Shown here: positions 16,815-25,465 of the stretch, in pieces | Numbering within the stretch: position 1 is the first letter of the stretch | Layout of the letters: each line of letters starts with the position of its first letter | NCBI RefSeq assembly: GCF_010728725.1 | Contig: NZ_AP022607.1 | Location: 744,001 to 808,000 of the forward strand | DNA from: Mycobacterium branderi | GTDB taxonomy: Bacteria; Actinomycetota; Actinomycetes; Mycobacteriales; Mycobacteriaceae | Direction: 5' to 3' | Length of the DNA: 64,000 bases | The notes under the pieces: generated by a model | Database searches by the model: none | Seen by the model: only the letters and a program-made list of their open reading frames with translations | Told to the model about the DNA's origin: nothing | Program-made: the position numbers and the translations under genes

Positions 16815-18011
16815 GTGAACGGCGCGCCGGGCATACACCAGCCCGACTATGTGTCGCAGCTGGCGCTGTATCGAGAGGACTTGCGGCGCTACCTGGCCGA
16901 TCAGGACTGGGTGCGCGGATGGCGCTCAGCCGCGTTTGACAGCGCCGAGGAGTCGATCGCGTTCGATGCGACGGTGTTGTCGAGGTTGCATGAGGCCGGC
17001 TGGAATCGCTACGGCTGGCCGCAGCGCGCCGGCGGGCTGGGCGGCACCGAGCTTCACCGCGCGGTCTACTTCGAGGAGCTGGCGCATGCGATGCTGCCGG
17101 TTCCCGCGCAGCACTGGAGCCTGGAGGTGCTGGGTCCGGCGCTGCTGAAGTTCGCGCCGACCCTGGCCGACAAGTACCTGCCGCGCTATCTGTGCGGCGC
17201 CGAATGGTGGGCGCAGGGCTTCTCCGAGCCCGAGGCGGGCAGCGACCTCGCCGCACTGCGCACCCGGGCGAGCGACGACGGCGCCGGCGGCTTCGTCATC
17301 AACGGCCAAAAGATCTGGTCCAGCCAGGGCCCGACGGCCACCCGGCTGCTGGTCTTGGCGCGCACGGGCGCGCCGGAAAGCCGTCACCGGGGCCTGACGA
17401 TGTTTCTCGTCGACGTCGACACACCCGGTGTGACGATCCGGCCGATCCCGTTGGCCAGTGGCCGGCGCGAGCTGGCCGAGGTGTTCTTCGACGACGCGCG
17501 GGTTCCCCGCGAGCGGGTTGTCGGGGACGTCGACGGCGGCTGGGCGGTCACGATGTTCCTGATGCAATACGAGCGCGGCATGTACGGCTACGGGGTGGCC
17601 ACCAAGCTGCTCGGCCAGCTCGGCCGGCTGCACCAGACCATCGCGCGCAACGGCGCCCCGGCCGCGGACTGTGAGCGATTTGCCCGCACCTATATCGAAG
17701 TGCTGGCAGCGCAGGCCCGCTCGGCCACCACGGTGCGCAAACTGGCCAACGGTGAGGTCGTCGGGCCCGACAGCAGCATCGACAAACTGTTGTTCAGCCG
17801 GGCCGAAAAGGATGTCAGCGACCTGATCTTCGACTTGCAGCGGCACTGGCTGCTGATCGGCGAAAACGGCGAGGGCGCAGCCGAATTGGACACCACCCGG
17901 GCGGAATGGTGGTATTCGCGCGCCGCGACGATCATGGGCGGCACCGTCGAGATCCAGCGCGGAATCGTCGCCGACCACATTCTGGGGCTGCCCAGGGAGG
18001 TGCGGGCCTGA
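16815..18011 (+). CDS. Acyl-CoA dehydrogenase, large subunit of a pair
   Basis: A 398-residue acyl-CoA dehydrogenase. The flavin region is GFSEPEAGSDLAALRTRA, then INGQKIWSSQGPTATRLLVLAR, and the C-terminal MGGTVEIQRGIVADHILGLPRE. GTG 16815 follows GGAGG at 16805-16809. The stop shares one base with the ATG of the smaller partner gene (TGATG). This is the typical layout of split FadE pairs from steroid side-chain and ring catabolism. It is first in an operon that also holds 18011-18976 and 18997-20139. Confidence 0.9.
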   Translation: MNGAPGIHQPDYVSQLALYREDLRRYLADQDWVRGWRSAAFDSAEESIAFDATVLSRLHEAGWNRYGWPQRAGGLGGTELHRAVYFEELAHAMLPVPAQHWSLEVLGPALLKFAPTLADKYLPRYLCGAEWWAQGFSEPEAGSDLAALRTRASDDGAGGFVINGQKIWSSQGPTATRLLVLARTGAPESRHRGLTMFLVDVDTPGVTIRPIPLASGRRELAEVFFDDARVPRERVVGDVDGGWAVTMFLMQYERGMYGYGVATKLLGQLGRLHQTIARNGAPAADCERFARTYIEVLAAQARSATTVRKLANGEVVGPDSSIDKLLFSRAEKDVSDLIFDLQRHWLLIGENGEGAAELDTTRAEWWYSRAATIMGGTVEIQRGIVADHILGLPREVRA

Positions 18012-18976
18012 TGACACCGACCGACGAATCCTGGCCGATGATCGAGCAGGCCGTGTTCCGCCTGTTCGACGAGATCGCCGGAAAGCACACCGTCATCGGC
18101 CCCCGACTGGCCGAGCTGGGCTTTTCCGACATCGAAGCCGAGTACCCCGTTGAAGCCTGTGAGCTGTTGTTCCGGGCCCAGGGCCGCTCGCTGGCCCAGA
18201 CGGACTGCCTCGACCGCGTCATGCTGGCCGAGCTTGCCGGCTCGCTTGCCGAACCGGCCGACGCGATCGTGATGGCGACCGGCGCTGACGGCCCCGCGCC
18301 GGCCTCGGACGGCGAGCAGGTCAGCGGTGTGGTACTGGGGCCGCTGCCGGCCCGCGTGGTGGTGCCGGTGCGCCGACCCGGGCCGAGCGTGTGGATCGGT
18401 GTGCTCGACGCCGAAAACCTGCACGCCGAGCGCGTGGACACCTTCGACCCCGGCGTGCACTGGACCCGCGTGCGCGGGCCGCTGCCCGCCGAGCTGGTGG
18501 AGGCCTCCGAAGCGTGGCACCACGCGCTCGCCGCCGCACACCGCGCGCTGGGCACCGAGTTGATCGCGATCAGCGAGCAGATCCTGCACCTGGCGGTCGA
18601 GCACGCCAAGGCGCGCGCCCAGTTCGGTGTGCCGATCGGCTCTTTCCAATCACCGCGCCACGCGCTGGCCGAAGCCTGCGCCGCCGTGGAAGGCGCGCGC
18701 TCGTTGATGGACCAGTCCTGGCAGTACGGCGGACAACTGTCGGCGCTGGCCGCCAAGGCGGCCGCCGGTCGCGCACACCGCACGGTGTCGAACACCGCGC
18801 TACAGGTATTCGGCGCGATCGGTCTCACGGCCGAACACGACCTGCACCGCTACGTAAGCCGCGGTTTCCAGGTCGACTTGCTCTACGGCTCCTACCACCA
18901 ACTGGAAATGAACCTCGCCGAACAACTCTTCAGCACCACCGGCGGGCCGCTGCCGCCGATCGTGGTCTGCGGCTGA
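18011..18976 (+). CDS. Acyl-CoA dehydrogenase, short partner subunit
   Basis: A 321-residue protein, shorter than the usual 370-400. The C-terminal helical domain is clear (ARAQFGVPIGSFQSPRHALAEAC, then ALQVFGAIGLTAEHDLHRYVSRG). The N-terminal and beta domains are reduced, and no SEPxAGSD flavin loop is present. In split FadE complexes such a partner completes the FAD site of the other subunit. It is directly coupled to 16815-18011 and probably inactive alone. Confidence 0.85.
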   Translation: MTPTDESWPMIEQAVFRLFDEIAGKHTVIGPRLAELGFSDIEAEYPVEACELLFRAQGRSLAQTDCLDRVMLAELAGSLAEPADAIVMATGADGPAPASDGEQVSGVVLGPLPARVVVPVRRPGPSVWIGVLDAENLHAERVDTFDPGVHWTRVRGPLPAELVEASEAWHHALAAAHRALGTELIAISEQILHLAVEHAKARAQFGVPIGSFQSPRHALAEACAAVEGARSLMDQSWQYGGQLSALAAKAAAGRAHRTVSNTALQVFGAIGLTAEHDLHRYVSRGFQVDLLYGSYHQLEMNLAEQLFSTTGGPLPPIVVCG

Positions 18977-18996
18977 CCAGAGACCGGAGGTAGCCC

Positions 18997-20139
18997 TTGC
19001 GCCGCAACATCTTTGAACAGGTTCACGACGATTTCCGCAAGACCGCGCGGGCGTTCTTCGAACGCGAATGCGCGCCCCACGCCGAACAGTGGGAGCGTGA
19101 CGGCAAGGTCAGCCGCCAGGCCTGGCGCGCCGCCGGCGAGCACGGCCTGATCGGCTGGGCGCTGCCCGAGAAGTACGGCGGGCTGGGCATCACCGACTAC
19201 CGCTTCAACCAGATTGTCTCCGAGGAGTTTTTCGGCAGCGGCGCGGTCGGCATCGGCCTTGGCGTGGCCAACGACATCCTGGTGCCCTACCTCGTCGACC
19301 TCACCACCGACGAGCAAAAGGATCGCTGGCTGCCCAAGTTCATCTCCGGTGAGTTCATCGGGTCGATCGCGATGTCGGAGCCGGCCGCCGGGTCGGATCT
19401 GGCCGGCATCAAGACCACCGCCCGCGACGAGGGGGATCACTGGGTGGTCAACGGCCAGAAGACGTTCATCAGCAACGGGCTGCTGTCCACGCTGGTGCTC
19501 GCCGCGGTCAAGACCGATCCGGCCGCCGGCCGCAAGGGCATCAGCCTGCTGATGATCGAGGACGGTATGGCGGGCTTTAGCCGCGGCCGCAAGCTCGACA
19601 AGATCGGCCAGCACTCCGCCGACACCGCCGAGCTGTTCTTCGACAACGTGCGGGTGCCCAAGGAAAACCTGGTCGGAGAACTCAATCGCGGCTTCTATCA
19701 CCTGGTTTCGCATCTGGCGACCGAACGCCTCGGCATCGCCTGTTACGCGCTGCCGATGGCGCGCCGGGCATTGGAGCTGACCAAGACCTACGCATCCGAA
19801 CGCACCGCGTTCGGCCAACCCATCGGCAAATTCCAGGTCAACCGCCATTTCATCGCTGAGATGCAGACCAAGCTCGACGCCGCGCAAACCTACCTGGACC
19901 AGTGTGTACTGGCAGCCAACGACGGTGAGCTCAGCGACGAGGACGCCGCCGGACTGAAGTGGTGGACCAGCGAAGTGCAGTGGGAGATCGTCGACCGCTG
20001 CCTGCAGCTGCACGGCGGCTACGGCTACATCAATGAGTACGAGGTCGCGCGACTGTGGCGAGATTCACGCGTGCAGCGGCTTTACGGCGGAACCACCGAG
20101 ATCATGAAGGATTTGATGGGCCGCTCAATGGGCTATTAG
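18997..20139 (+). CDS. Acyl-CoA dehydrogenase (LCAD/IVD-like, stand-alone)
   Basis: A 380-residue complete acyl-CoA dehydrogenase with AMSEPAAGSDLAGIKTTA, NGQKTFISNGLLS, TERLGIACYALPMARRAL, AFGQPIGKFQVNRH, LHGGYGYINEYEVARLWRD and YGGTTEIMKDLMGRSMGY. The MCAD-type base in the C-terminal loop is Gly, while the helix-G Glu of TERL is present, as in LCAD and isovaleryl-CoA dehydrogenase. It uses a TTG start with GGAGG at 18986-18990. It probably works as a homotetramer, unlike the paired enzymes next to it. Confidence 0.92.
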   Translation: MRRNIFEQVHDDFRKTARAFFERECAPHAEQWERDGKVSRQAWRAAGEHGLIGWALPEKYGGLGITDYRFNQIVSEEFFGSGAVGIGLGVANDILVPYLVDLTTDEQKDRWLPKFISGEFIGSIAMSEPAAGSDLAGIKTTARDEGDHWVVNGQKTFISNGLLSTLVLAAVKTDPAAGRKGISLLMIEDGMAGFSRGRKLDKIGQHSADTAELFFDNVRVPKENLVGELNRGFYHLVSHLATERLGIACYALPMARRALELTKTYASERTAFGQPIGKFQVNRHFIAEMQTKLDAAQTYLDQCVLAANDGELSDEDAAGLKWWTSEVQWEIVDRCLQLHGGYGYINEYEVARLWRDSRVQRLYGGTTEIMKDLMGRSMGY

Positions 20140-20183
20140 CTTTCGCCGATTTCCGGACTGAGCCCCACCATCGGCTAACCTGT

Positions 20184-20197
20184 CAACTAGTTAGTTG
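20184..20197. promoter_or_regulatory. CAACTA-GT-TAGTTG palindrome upstream of gntR
   Basis: A perfect 14-bp inverted repeat 28 bp before the regulator's ATG, followed by TTGTTTAGG, which echoes the TTGTTTA in the elements at 5532 and 16792. Autoregulation by the encoded FadR-type protein is the simplest reading. Confidence 0.5.
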
Positions 20198-20225
20198 TTT
20201 AGGCGGCGCCGAGGAAAGGGGCAGC

Positions 20226-20963
20226 ATGGAGGTCGTCAATCTCCGGGAGCCGAAGATGGCCGACCGGGTGGCCGCACAGTTGCGCCGGATGTTCATCCGA
20301 GGCGAAATCGCCGAAGGCACAATGCTGCCGCCGGAATCCGAACTGATCGAGCGGTTCGGGGTGTCGCGGCCGACGCTGCGCGAGGCGTTCCGGGTGCTCG
20401 AATCCGAGTCGCTGATCGAAGTTCAGCGCGGCGTTCGCGGCGGTGCACGGGTCAGTCGCCCGAAGCGGGAAACACTGGCCCGCTACGCCGGGCTGATCCT
20501 GGAATTCGAGGCCGTGACCCTCAAGGATGTCTATGATGCGCGCGCCGCGCTGGAGACCCCGATGGTGGTGCAGCTGGCCAAGCAGCGACCCGCCAAGGCC
20601 ATCGCCGAACTGGAGAAAATCCTCGCTCAAGAGGCCGAATTGGCCGGCAGCGAGGGAGTCGACATCCGGACCGAATTCCATGCCGCGATCACCCGGCTAG
20701 CGGGCAACAAGACGCTGGAGATCATCAGCTCGATGCTCTACCACATCATCGAGAAGGCCAACCGTTCACTGCAGCCGGCGAGCGATCAGCGCGGTGAGCA
20801 GGCGGGCCGGCGCGCCCACAAGACACACCAGATGCTGGTCGATCTGATCAAGGCCGGCGATGCCGACAAGGCCGCCGCATTGTGGAGCCGTCACCTGCAA
20901 AAGGCTGAGGAATACGTGCTTTCCGGTGCCGAGCTGTCCACGGTCGTCGACCTCCTGGAATGA
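20226..20963 (+). CDS. GntR-family (FadR/FCD) transcriptional regulator
   Basis: A 245-residue regulator. An N-terminal winged helix (VAAQLRRMFIRGEIAEGTMLP, then RFGVSRPTLREAFRVLESESLIEV) is followed by an all-helical FCD ligand domain with DVYDARAALETPMV and the metal/ligand-type residues around FHAAITRLAGN. FadR and Mce1R belong to this family and sense acyl-CoA or related acids. The ATG at 20226 has AAAGGGG upstream. It lies inside the catabolic block, with palindromic sites at its own and neighbouring promoters, and is likely the block's regulator. Confidence 0.9.
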   Translation: MEVVNLREPKMADRVAAQLRRMFIRGEIAEGTMLPPESELIERFGVSRPTLREAFRVLESESLIEVQRGVRGGARVSRPKRETLARYAGLILEFEAVTLKDVYDARAALETPMVVQLAKQRPAKAIAELEKILAQEAELAGSEGVDIRTEFHAAITRLAGNKTLEIISSMLYHIIEKANRSLQPASDQRGEQAGRRAHKTHQMLVDLIKAGDADKAAALWSRHLQKAEEYVLSGAELSTVVDLLE

Positions 20964-20979
20964 CAGCGACCCGGCCCGG

Positions 20980-22140
20980 TTAGTCCTTCCCGGTGGAAAG
21001 GATCGTCACCGCAGACACCGCGGTGGGCCCGCCGATGTTGTGCGCCAACGCGACTCGCGCGCCATCGACCTGGTTTTCGGACTCGCCGCGCAGCTGGTTG
21101 AACAGCTCATAGCACTGCGCGACACCGGTGGCCCCCGGCGGGTGTCCCTTGGCCTTCAATCCGCCACTCGGGTTGACCGGCATCGAACCGCCCACATAGG
21201 TTTCGCCGGCCTCGATGAGCTTGTACGCCTCGAAACGGCTGGCGAAACCGAGGTCTTCGTAGCTGATCAACTCGACACCGGTGAAGCAGTCGTGCACCTC
21301 GGCGACATCGATATCGCCGGGCGTCACCCCGGCCATCGCCATCGCAGCCTTGGCGGCCCGAACGGTGGGAGGAAACGTGGTCATGTCCGTTTTGTGCTGG
21401 TGCATCACCCGGTCGACGCCGAGCCCGATGCCGCGCACCCACACCGGGCGGTCGGTGTAGCGATCCACGACGTCTGCTGCCGCCAGGATCACCGCCGCGG
21501 CGCCGTCGCTTTGCGGCGTGCAGTCATACAGCCCGAACGGGTCGACCACCATCGGCGCACTGAGCGCCTGCTCGACCGTGATCTCGTAGCGCAGCTGGGC
21601 TTTCGGGTTGTTCAGCGCGTGGAAGTGGTTTTTGACCGCCACCATCGCCAGGTGCTCCTTGGTGGCCGGCGACTCATGCAGATAGCGGGTGACATGCAGC
21701 GCGAAATTGGCGGGCGCCACCAGGCCGAGCGGATAATCCCACGCATTGTCGCGGGTCATGGCCGCCCACTCCCAAAACGTGGTATTCGACGCGGTTTCGC
21801 GCACCTTGTCGGCGCCGACCACCAGCACCACATCGTAGAGACCCGAGGCGATGGCCAGCACACCATGGCGAATCGCGTCATTGCCTGTCGCGCAAGCATT
21901 TTCGACCCGGCTGACCGGAATGCCGGTGAGATCGAGCGTGTCGGCCAGGATGCCGGACGGAAAGCCGTCGGTCGTGGAGAGCTCGCCGAACCAGGCGGCC
22001 TGGATCTCGGACTTGTCGATGCCCTTGTCCACGTGTGCCACACACTCGGCATAGGCCATCGGGACCAGGTCTTTGATACCGAGCTCGAAATGCTCGGCGA
22101 AAGGCGTCATTCCCGCGCCGACGATCGCGACGTTCCTCAT
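20980..22140 (-). CDS. Thiolase (SCP-x/acetyl-CoA acetyltransferase type)
   Basis: A 386-residue thiolase-superfamily enzyme with an intact active site: ENACATGNDAIRHG (Cys), EVHDCFTGVELISYEDLG (His) and VNPSGGLKAKGHPPGATG (His). Unlike the protein at 11261 it should be able to do Claisen cleavage. Its ATG overlaps the stop of the HMG-CoA-synthase-like/DUF35 fusion gene by 4 bp, so the two are made together. It resembles thiolases that work with DUF35 partners. It probably releases acetyl- or propionyl-CoA from a branched or cyclic substrate. Confidence 0.9.
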   Translation of the reverse strand: MRNVAIVGAGMTPFAEHFELGIKDLVPMAYAECVAHVDKGIDKSEIQAAWFGELSTTDGFPSGILADTLDLTGIPVSRVENACATGNDAIRHGVLAIASGLYDVVLVVGADKVRETASNTTFWEWAAMTRDNAWDYPLGLVAPANFALHVTRYLHESPATKEHLAMVAVKNHFHALNNPKAQLRYEITVEQALSAPMVVDPFGLYDCTPQSDGAAAVILAAADVVDRYTDRPVWVRGIGLGVDRVMHQHKTDMTTFPPTVRAAKAAMAMAGVTPGDIDVAEVHDCFTGVELISYEDLGFASRFEAYKLIEAGETYVGGSMPVNPSGGLKAKGHPPGATGVAQCYELFNQLRGESENQVDGARVALAHNIGGPTAVSAVTILSTGKD

Positions 22141-23372
22141 GCCGGCGCTCCTTCGGGTTGGGCGGCAGCCGGCTTCCCGGGCCAGAACATGTACCCGTAG
22201 TCAGGAATCCCCGAGCGAATGGCGATCCGTCGCAGCACCACGGTGCCGGCCTGACCGACGGCCGTCGTGCCGGGCGGCACGCCCGTCACCTTCAGCAGGG
22301 CCCGCACCGGACTGTCGTCGAGCTGAACCAGCGCAAGCGAATACGGGCTGGGCAGATCGGGCACGGGGATCCGGACGGTCGTGTGGGTGTAGACGGTGCC
22401 GGTGCGCGGCAGAGGCGCCAGCCGGTACTGATCGGCCAACGCGCCGCCGGAGTCGACCCGGGCGCGCGGCGGGAACAGCGGCGCCGTATCGATGCCCGGG
22501 CGCTCATCGAAAACCGCCGCCTCCCAACGCAGTTTCGGCTCGAACGCACGCGCGTAGGCAGGCAGCGAGATGGGGATGCCGACGCCCTCGCTGACTTGCA
22601 GCTTGGGCAGCTCGGTCGGCGCCGCCTCGTCGCGGGTGACGCCGGGACGATGGCCGCCGGTGCTCAGTTCGGCGACACTGATGCTGGATTGCTCGATCGC
22701 CAATACCAGCCCCGCCCGGCCGTTTTCGATCGCCGCGGCGATCAGCCGGATCACCGCCGTGGCCGACACCGCGGGGTCGTCGGCGGTGTCGGTGACGTCA
22801 AAGTCGTTGCCCATCTGGCTGCGCTTGACCCCGGCGACCGCGGCGACCACCGGGGTCCCGGTCAGCCCCAGGCGCTTGAGCGTCGATTTGAGTCCCACTT
22901 CTCGCTGCAGCCGGGGATCGACGTAGCGTTGCCGCGACCCGTCGTCGTGGCGGGTCACCGTGGGCAGGCTGCGGCTCTGGCGGGCGGCCGGCGACAGCTT
23001 CGCGCCGCCGCCCGCGCCGATCAGCACCGCCGCGCCACCGGCCGCGCTGTCGGAGTCGTCGGCCGCGATGACCAGGGTGCCTTCGGCGCCCGCGAGGATC
23101 TGGTCGAGCACGGCGGGCGCGCCGCCGAGCACTTCGGACACCGGCACGTCCGCCGGCAACGACAACCCCGCCAACAGCACCGCCGCGTTGCCGCCCTCCA
23201 GCAGCGGGAAGTTGCGCGACACCATCACCACTGCGCTGGCCGTTGCCCCGGGATCGGCCGCGCGACCGGCGGCGACCGCCATGGTCAGCGCGTCCTCGTC
23301 GGGCCCCTTCACCCGCCTGCCGCCCTGCTCCCACGGCGGCAGGTAGGTGCCGATCGCCACGATGTCGGTCAT
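22137..23372 (-). CDS. HMG-CoA-synthase-like/DUF35 fusion protein without cysteines
   Basis: A 411-residue protein. The first ~300 residues look like a degenerate thiolase/HMG-CoA-synthase fold (IVAIGTYLPPWEQGG at the start, later GAAVLIGAGGG and FDVTDTADDPA). The last ~110 resemble a DUF35 OB-fold (LPRTGTVYTHTTVRIPVPDLPSPYSLALVQLDDSPVR, then DYGYMFWP). There is no cysteine anywhere, so neither the synthase nucleophile nor the zinc ribbon is present. It is coupled to the thiolase at 20980. Archaeal thiolase, HMGCS and DUF35 form one complex; this fusion may be a scaffold for CoA substrate transfer. Confidence 0.75.
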   Translation of the reverse strand: MTDIVAIGTYLPPWEQGGRRVKGPDEDALTMAVAAGRAADPGATASAVVMVSRNFPLLEGGNAAVLLAGLSLPADVPVSEVLGGAPAVLDQILAGAEGTLVIAADDSDSAAGGAAVLIGAGGGAKLSPAARQSRSLPTVTRHDDGSRQRYVDPRLQREVGLKSTLKRLGLTGTPVVAAVAGVKRSQMGNDFDVTDTADDPAVSATAVIRLIAAAIENGRAGLVLAIEQSSISVAELSTGGHRPGVTRDEAAPTELPKLQVSEGVGIPISLPAYARAFEPKLRWEAAVFDERPGIDTAPLFPPRARVDSGGALADQYRLAPLPRTGTVYTHTTVRIPVPDLPSPYSLALVQLDDSPVRALLKVTGVPPGTTAVGQAGTVVLRRIAIRSGIPDYGYMFWPGKPAAAQPEGAPA

Positions 23373-23404
23373 CCGGGTCTCCAGCGCTCTCTGGTAATCA
23401 ATAC

Positions 23405-23420
23405 GCTATATAGTTATAGC
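23405..23420. promoter_or_regulatory. GCTATA-N4-TATAGC palindrome in divergent promoter
   Basis: A perfect 16-bp inverted repeat (spacer TAGT) between the divergent fusion gene (-) and the HSDL2-like SDR (+). Its first 12 bases are identical to 11209-11220. It is a candidate site for the same regulator as the other left-block elements. Confidence 0.55.
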
Positions 23421-23454
23421 ATTGTCTGCCACTGGGGAGAGAAGGGAACCGGTC

Positions 23455-24318
23455 TTGTCCGCTCGCGCGCAGCGCAGCCTCGAGGGCCGCGTGGTGCTGG
23501 TCACCGGCGCAAGCCGGGGCATCGGGCGCGCGATCGCGCTTCGCGCGGCGCAGGATGGCGCCCGCCTGGCACTGATCGCCAAGACCGACACCGCCCATCC
23601 CCGCATCGAAGGGTCGTTGGCGCAGACCGCCGAGGCGGTGCTGGCCGCGGGCGGAGACGCTCTGCCGCTGCGATGCGACATTCGGGACGCCGAATCGGTG
23701 GCCGCTGCGGTCGAGGTGGTGATCGAGCGATTCGGGTGCATCGATGTCGTCATCAACAATGCCGGAGCGCTGGATCTGCGCCGCACCCCCGAGCTGCCCG
23801 TGAAGGTGCTCGACCGGTTGTTCGCGATCAATGTGCGCGGTCCGTTCGCGTTGGTCCAAGCCGCATACCCGCACCTGCGACTCTCACCCAACCCGCATAT
23901 CCTGACCATCTCACCACCGATCAACCTCGAACCCGCCTGGGCGGCAGCACATCTGGGTCATACGGTCGGCAAATACGCCGAAAGCCTGCTGACCCTGGGG
24001 TGGGCCGCCGAATTCCGGTCCATCCCGATCGCCGCCAACTCGCTCTGGCCAGCCACTACCGTGGCCAGCACCGGGATGATGGCGGTGCTGGGTGAAAACG
24101 CCGCGCGCGCGCAGGGCCGCAGCCCACAAATCATGGCCGACGCCGCACACGCGATCGTGACGCGAACCGCCGCGGAATGCACCGGGAACTTCTTCACCGA
24201 TGAACAGGTGCTGCGCGAGGAAGGCGTCGACGACTTCTCGGCGTATCGATTCGCCACGCGCGAGCAGGATTTGAGCCCCGATTTCTATCTGCCGACAACG
24301 CCGTTGCCGGCCCTGTGA
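23455..24318 (+). CDS. HSDL2-like SDR with catalytic Tyr replaced by His
   Basis: A 287-residue SDR of the HSDL2 type: TGASRGIGRAIALRAAQDGA, IAKTDTAHPRIEGS, NNAGALDLRRTPELP and ISPPINLEP. HSDL2 relatives have Y-x-x-x-K in an AYTIAKY-type segment; here it reads GHTVGKY, so His169 stands where the catalytic Tyr should be. It may be inactive as a dehydrogenase or use altered chemistry. A TTG start at 23455 is preferred because GAAGGG precedes it; a leaderless TTG at 23422 is an alternative. It heads an operon with an acyl-CoA dehydrogenase pair and another SDR. Confidence 0.82.
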   Translation: MSARAQRSLEGRVVLVTGASRGIGRAIALRAAQDGARLALIAKTDTAHPRIEGSLAQTAEAVLAAGGDALPLRCDIRDAESVAAAVEVVIERFGCIDVVINNAGALDLRRTPELPVKVLDRLFAINVRGPFALVQAAYPHLRLSPNPHILTISPPINLEPAWAAAHLGHTVGKYAESLLTLGWAAEFRSIPIAANSLWPATTVASTGMMAVLGENAARAQGRSPQIMADAAHAIVTRTAAECTGNFFTDEQVLREEGVDDFSAYRFATREQDLSPDFYLPTTPLPAL

Positions 24319-24325
24319 GCCGGCG

Positions 24326-25465
24326 ATGAGTTCCTTTGACCTGTTGTGCGCCAACGAGCCCGAGCTGGCCAAGCTGCGGGCATCGATCCGCGAGTTCTTG
24401 GCCGCAGACCAACGGGAATTCGGCTGGGCCCCCGCGGTGGATTCCTGGCTGTCGTGCTGGGACGAGCAATTCAGCGCACGCCTCGGCGACGCCGGATTCC
24501 TCGGCCTGACCATCCCGGTGCACTACGGGGGCCACGGGTTGGGTCATCTGCACCGCTATGTGGTCACCGAGGAACTGCTGGCCCACGGCGCACCGGTGGC
24601 CGCGCACTGGGTCGCCGATCGCCAGCTGGCGCCCGGCCTGCTCGGCTACGGCAGCGAGGAGCAGCGCCAGCGCCTGCTCCCCCGCATCGCCGCCGGACGC
24701 TTCTACTCGGCGATCGGGATGAGCGAGTACGGCGCCGGGTCGGACCTTGCCGCAGTCACCACCAAAGCCACCCGCGCCGACGGCGGCTGGACAGTCAACG
24801 GCACCAAGGTATGGACCAGCGGTGCGCACCGCGCACACCTGATCGTGGTGCTGGCCCGCACCAGCCCGGTCGACCCCGAACGCCGCCACGCCGGTTTCAG
24901 CCAGTTTTTGATACCCGCCGACGCGCCCGGGATCACCATCGGCCAGATCGCGCTGATGTCCGGCGAGCACCACTTCAACGAGGTGGTTTTCGACGATGTC
25001 TTCGTCGCCGACGACGACGTGCTGGGAAGGATCGGCCACGGCTGGCAGCAGGTGACCGCCGAACTGTCCTTCGAACGCAGCGGCCCGGAGCGCATCCTGA
25101 CCACCACGCCGCTGATCACCGCCGCGATCGGCGCCGTGGCGAACGCCGGCGACAGCGCCGCCCCAGCGGTGGGTGAGCTGCTGGCCCGGCTGATCTCGTT
25201 GCGCCAGCTGTCGGTGTCGGTGGCCCGCATTCTCGCCGCGGGAGGATCGGCGGCTAACCAGGCGGCGCTGGTCAAGGACCTCGGCACCCGGTTCGAGCAG
25301 GAGTCGGTGGAGCTGGTGGCCGACTTGCTGGCCGACGCAACCCTGGCGCCGGACCTGCGCGCGATGCTCGAGGCAGCGCGACTGCACAGGCCGCTGTTCA
25401 CCTTGCGCGGCGGCACCAACGAGGTGTTGCGCGGCGTGGTGGCCCGCGGCATGGGGCTGCGATGA
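24326..25465 (+). CDS. Acyl-CoA dehydrogenase, catalytic-type subunit of a pair
   Basis: A 379-residue acyl-CoA dehydrogenase with IGMSEYGAGSDLAAVTTKA, NGTKVWTSGAHRAHLIVVLAR, EHHFNEVVFDDVFVADDDVLG and LSFERSGPERIL (helix-G region). The C-terminal RGGTNEVLRGVVARGMGLR is also present. Its stop overlaps the ATG of 25462-26562 (ATGA). The pairing with a diverged partner fits the heteromeric FadE pattern. It follows the HSDL2-like gene by 7 bp. Confidence 0.9.
   Translation: MSSFDLLCANEPELAKLRASIREFLAADQREFGWAPAVDSWLSCWDEQFSARLGDAGFLGLTIPVHYGGHGLGHLHRYVVTEELLAHGAPVAAHWVADRQLAPGLLGYGSEEQRQRLLPRIAAGRFYSAIGMSEYGAGSDLAAVTTKATRADGGWTVNGTKVWTSGAHRAHLIVVLARTSPVDPERRHAGFSQFLIPADAPGITIGQIALMSGEHHFNEVVFDDVFVADDDVLGRIGHGWQQVTAELSFERSGPERILTTTPLITAAIGAVANAGDSAAPAVGELLARLISLRQLSVSVARILAAGGSAANQAALVKDLGTRFEQESVELVADLLADATLAPDLRAMLEAARLHRPLFTLRGGTNEVLRGVVARGMGLR

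Noticed and set aside
22158..24095. 645-codon open frame opposite the fusion gene
   Set aside because: The translation is low-complexity, rich in Arg, Gly and Asp, and lies antisense to a coupled gene pair; it is a GC-driven artefact.
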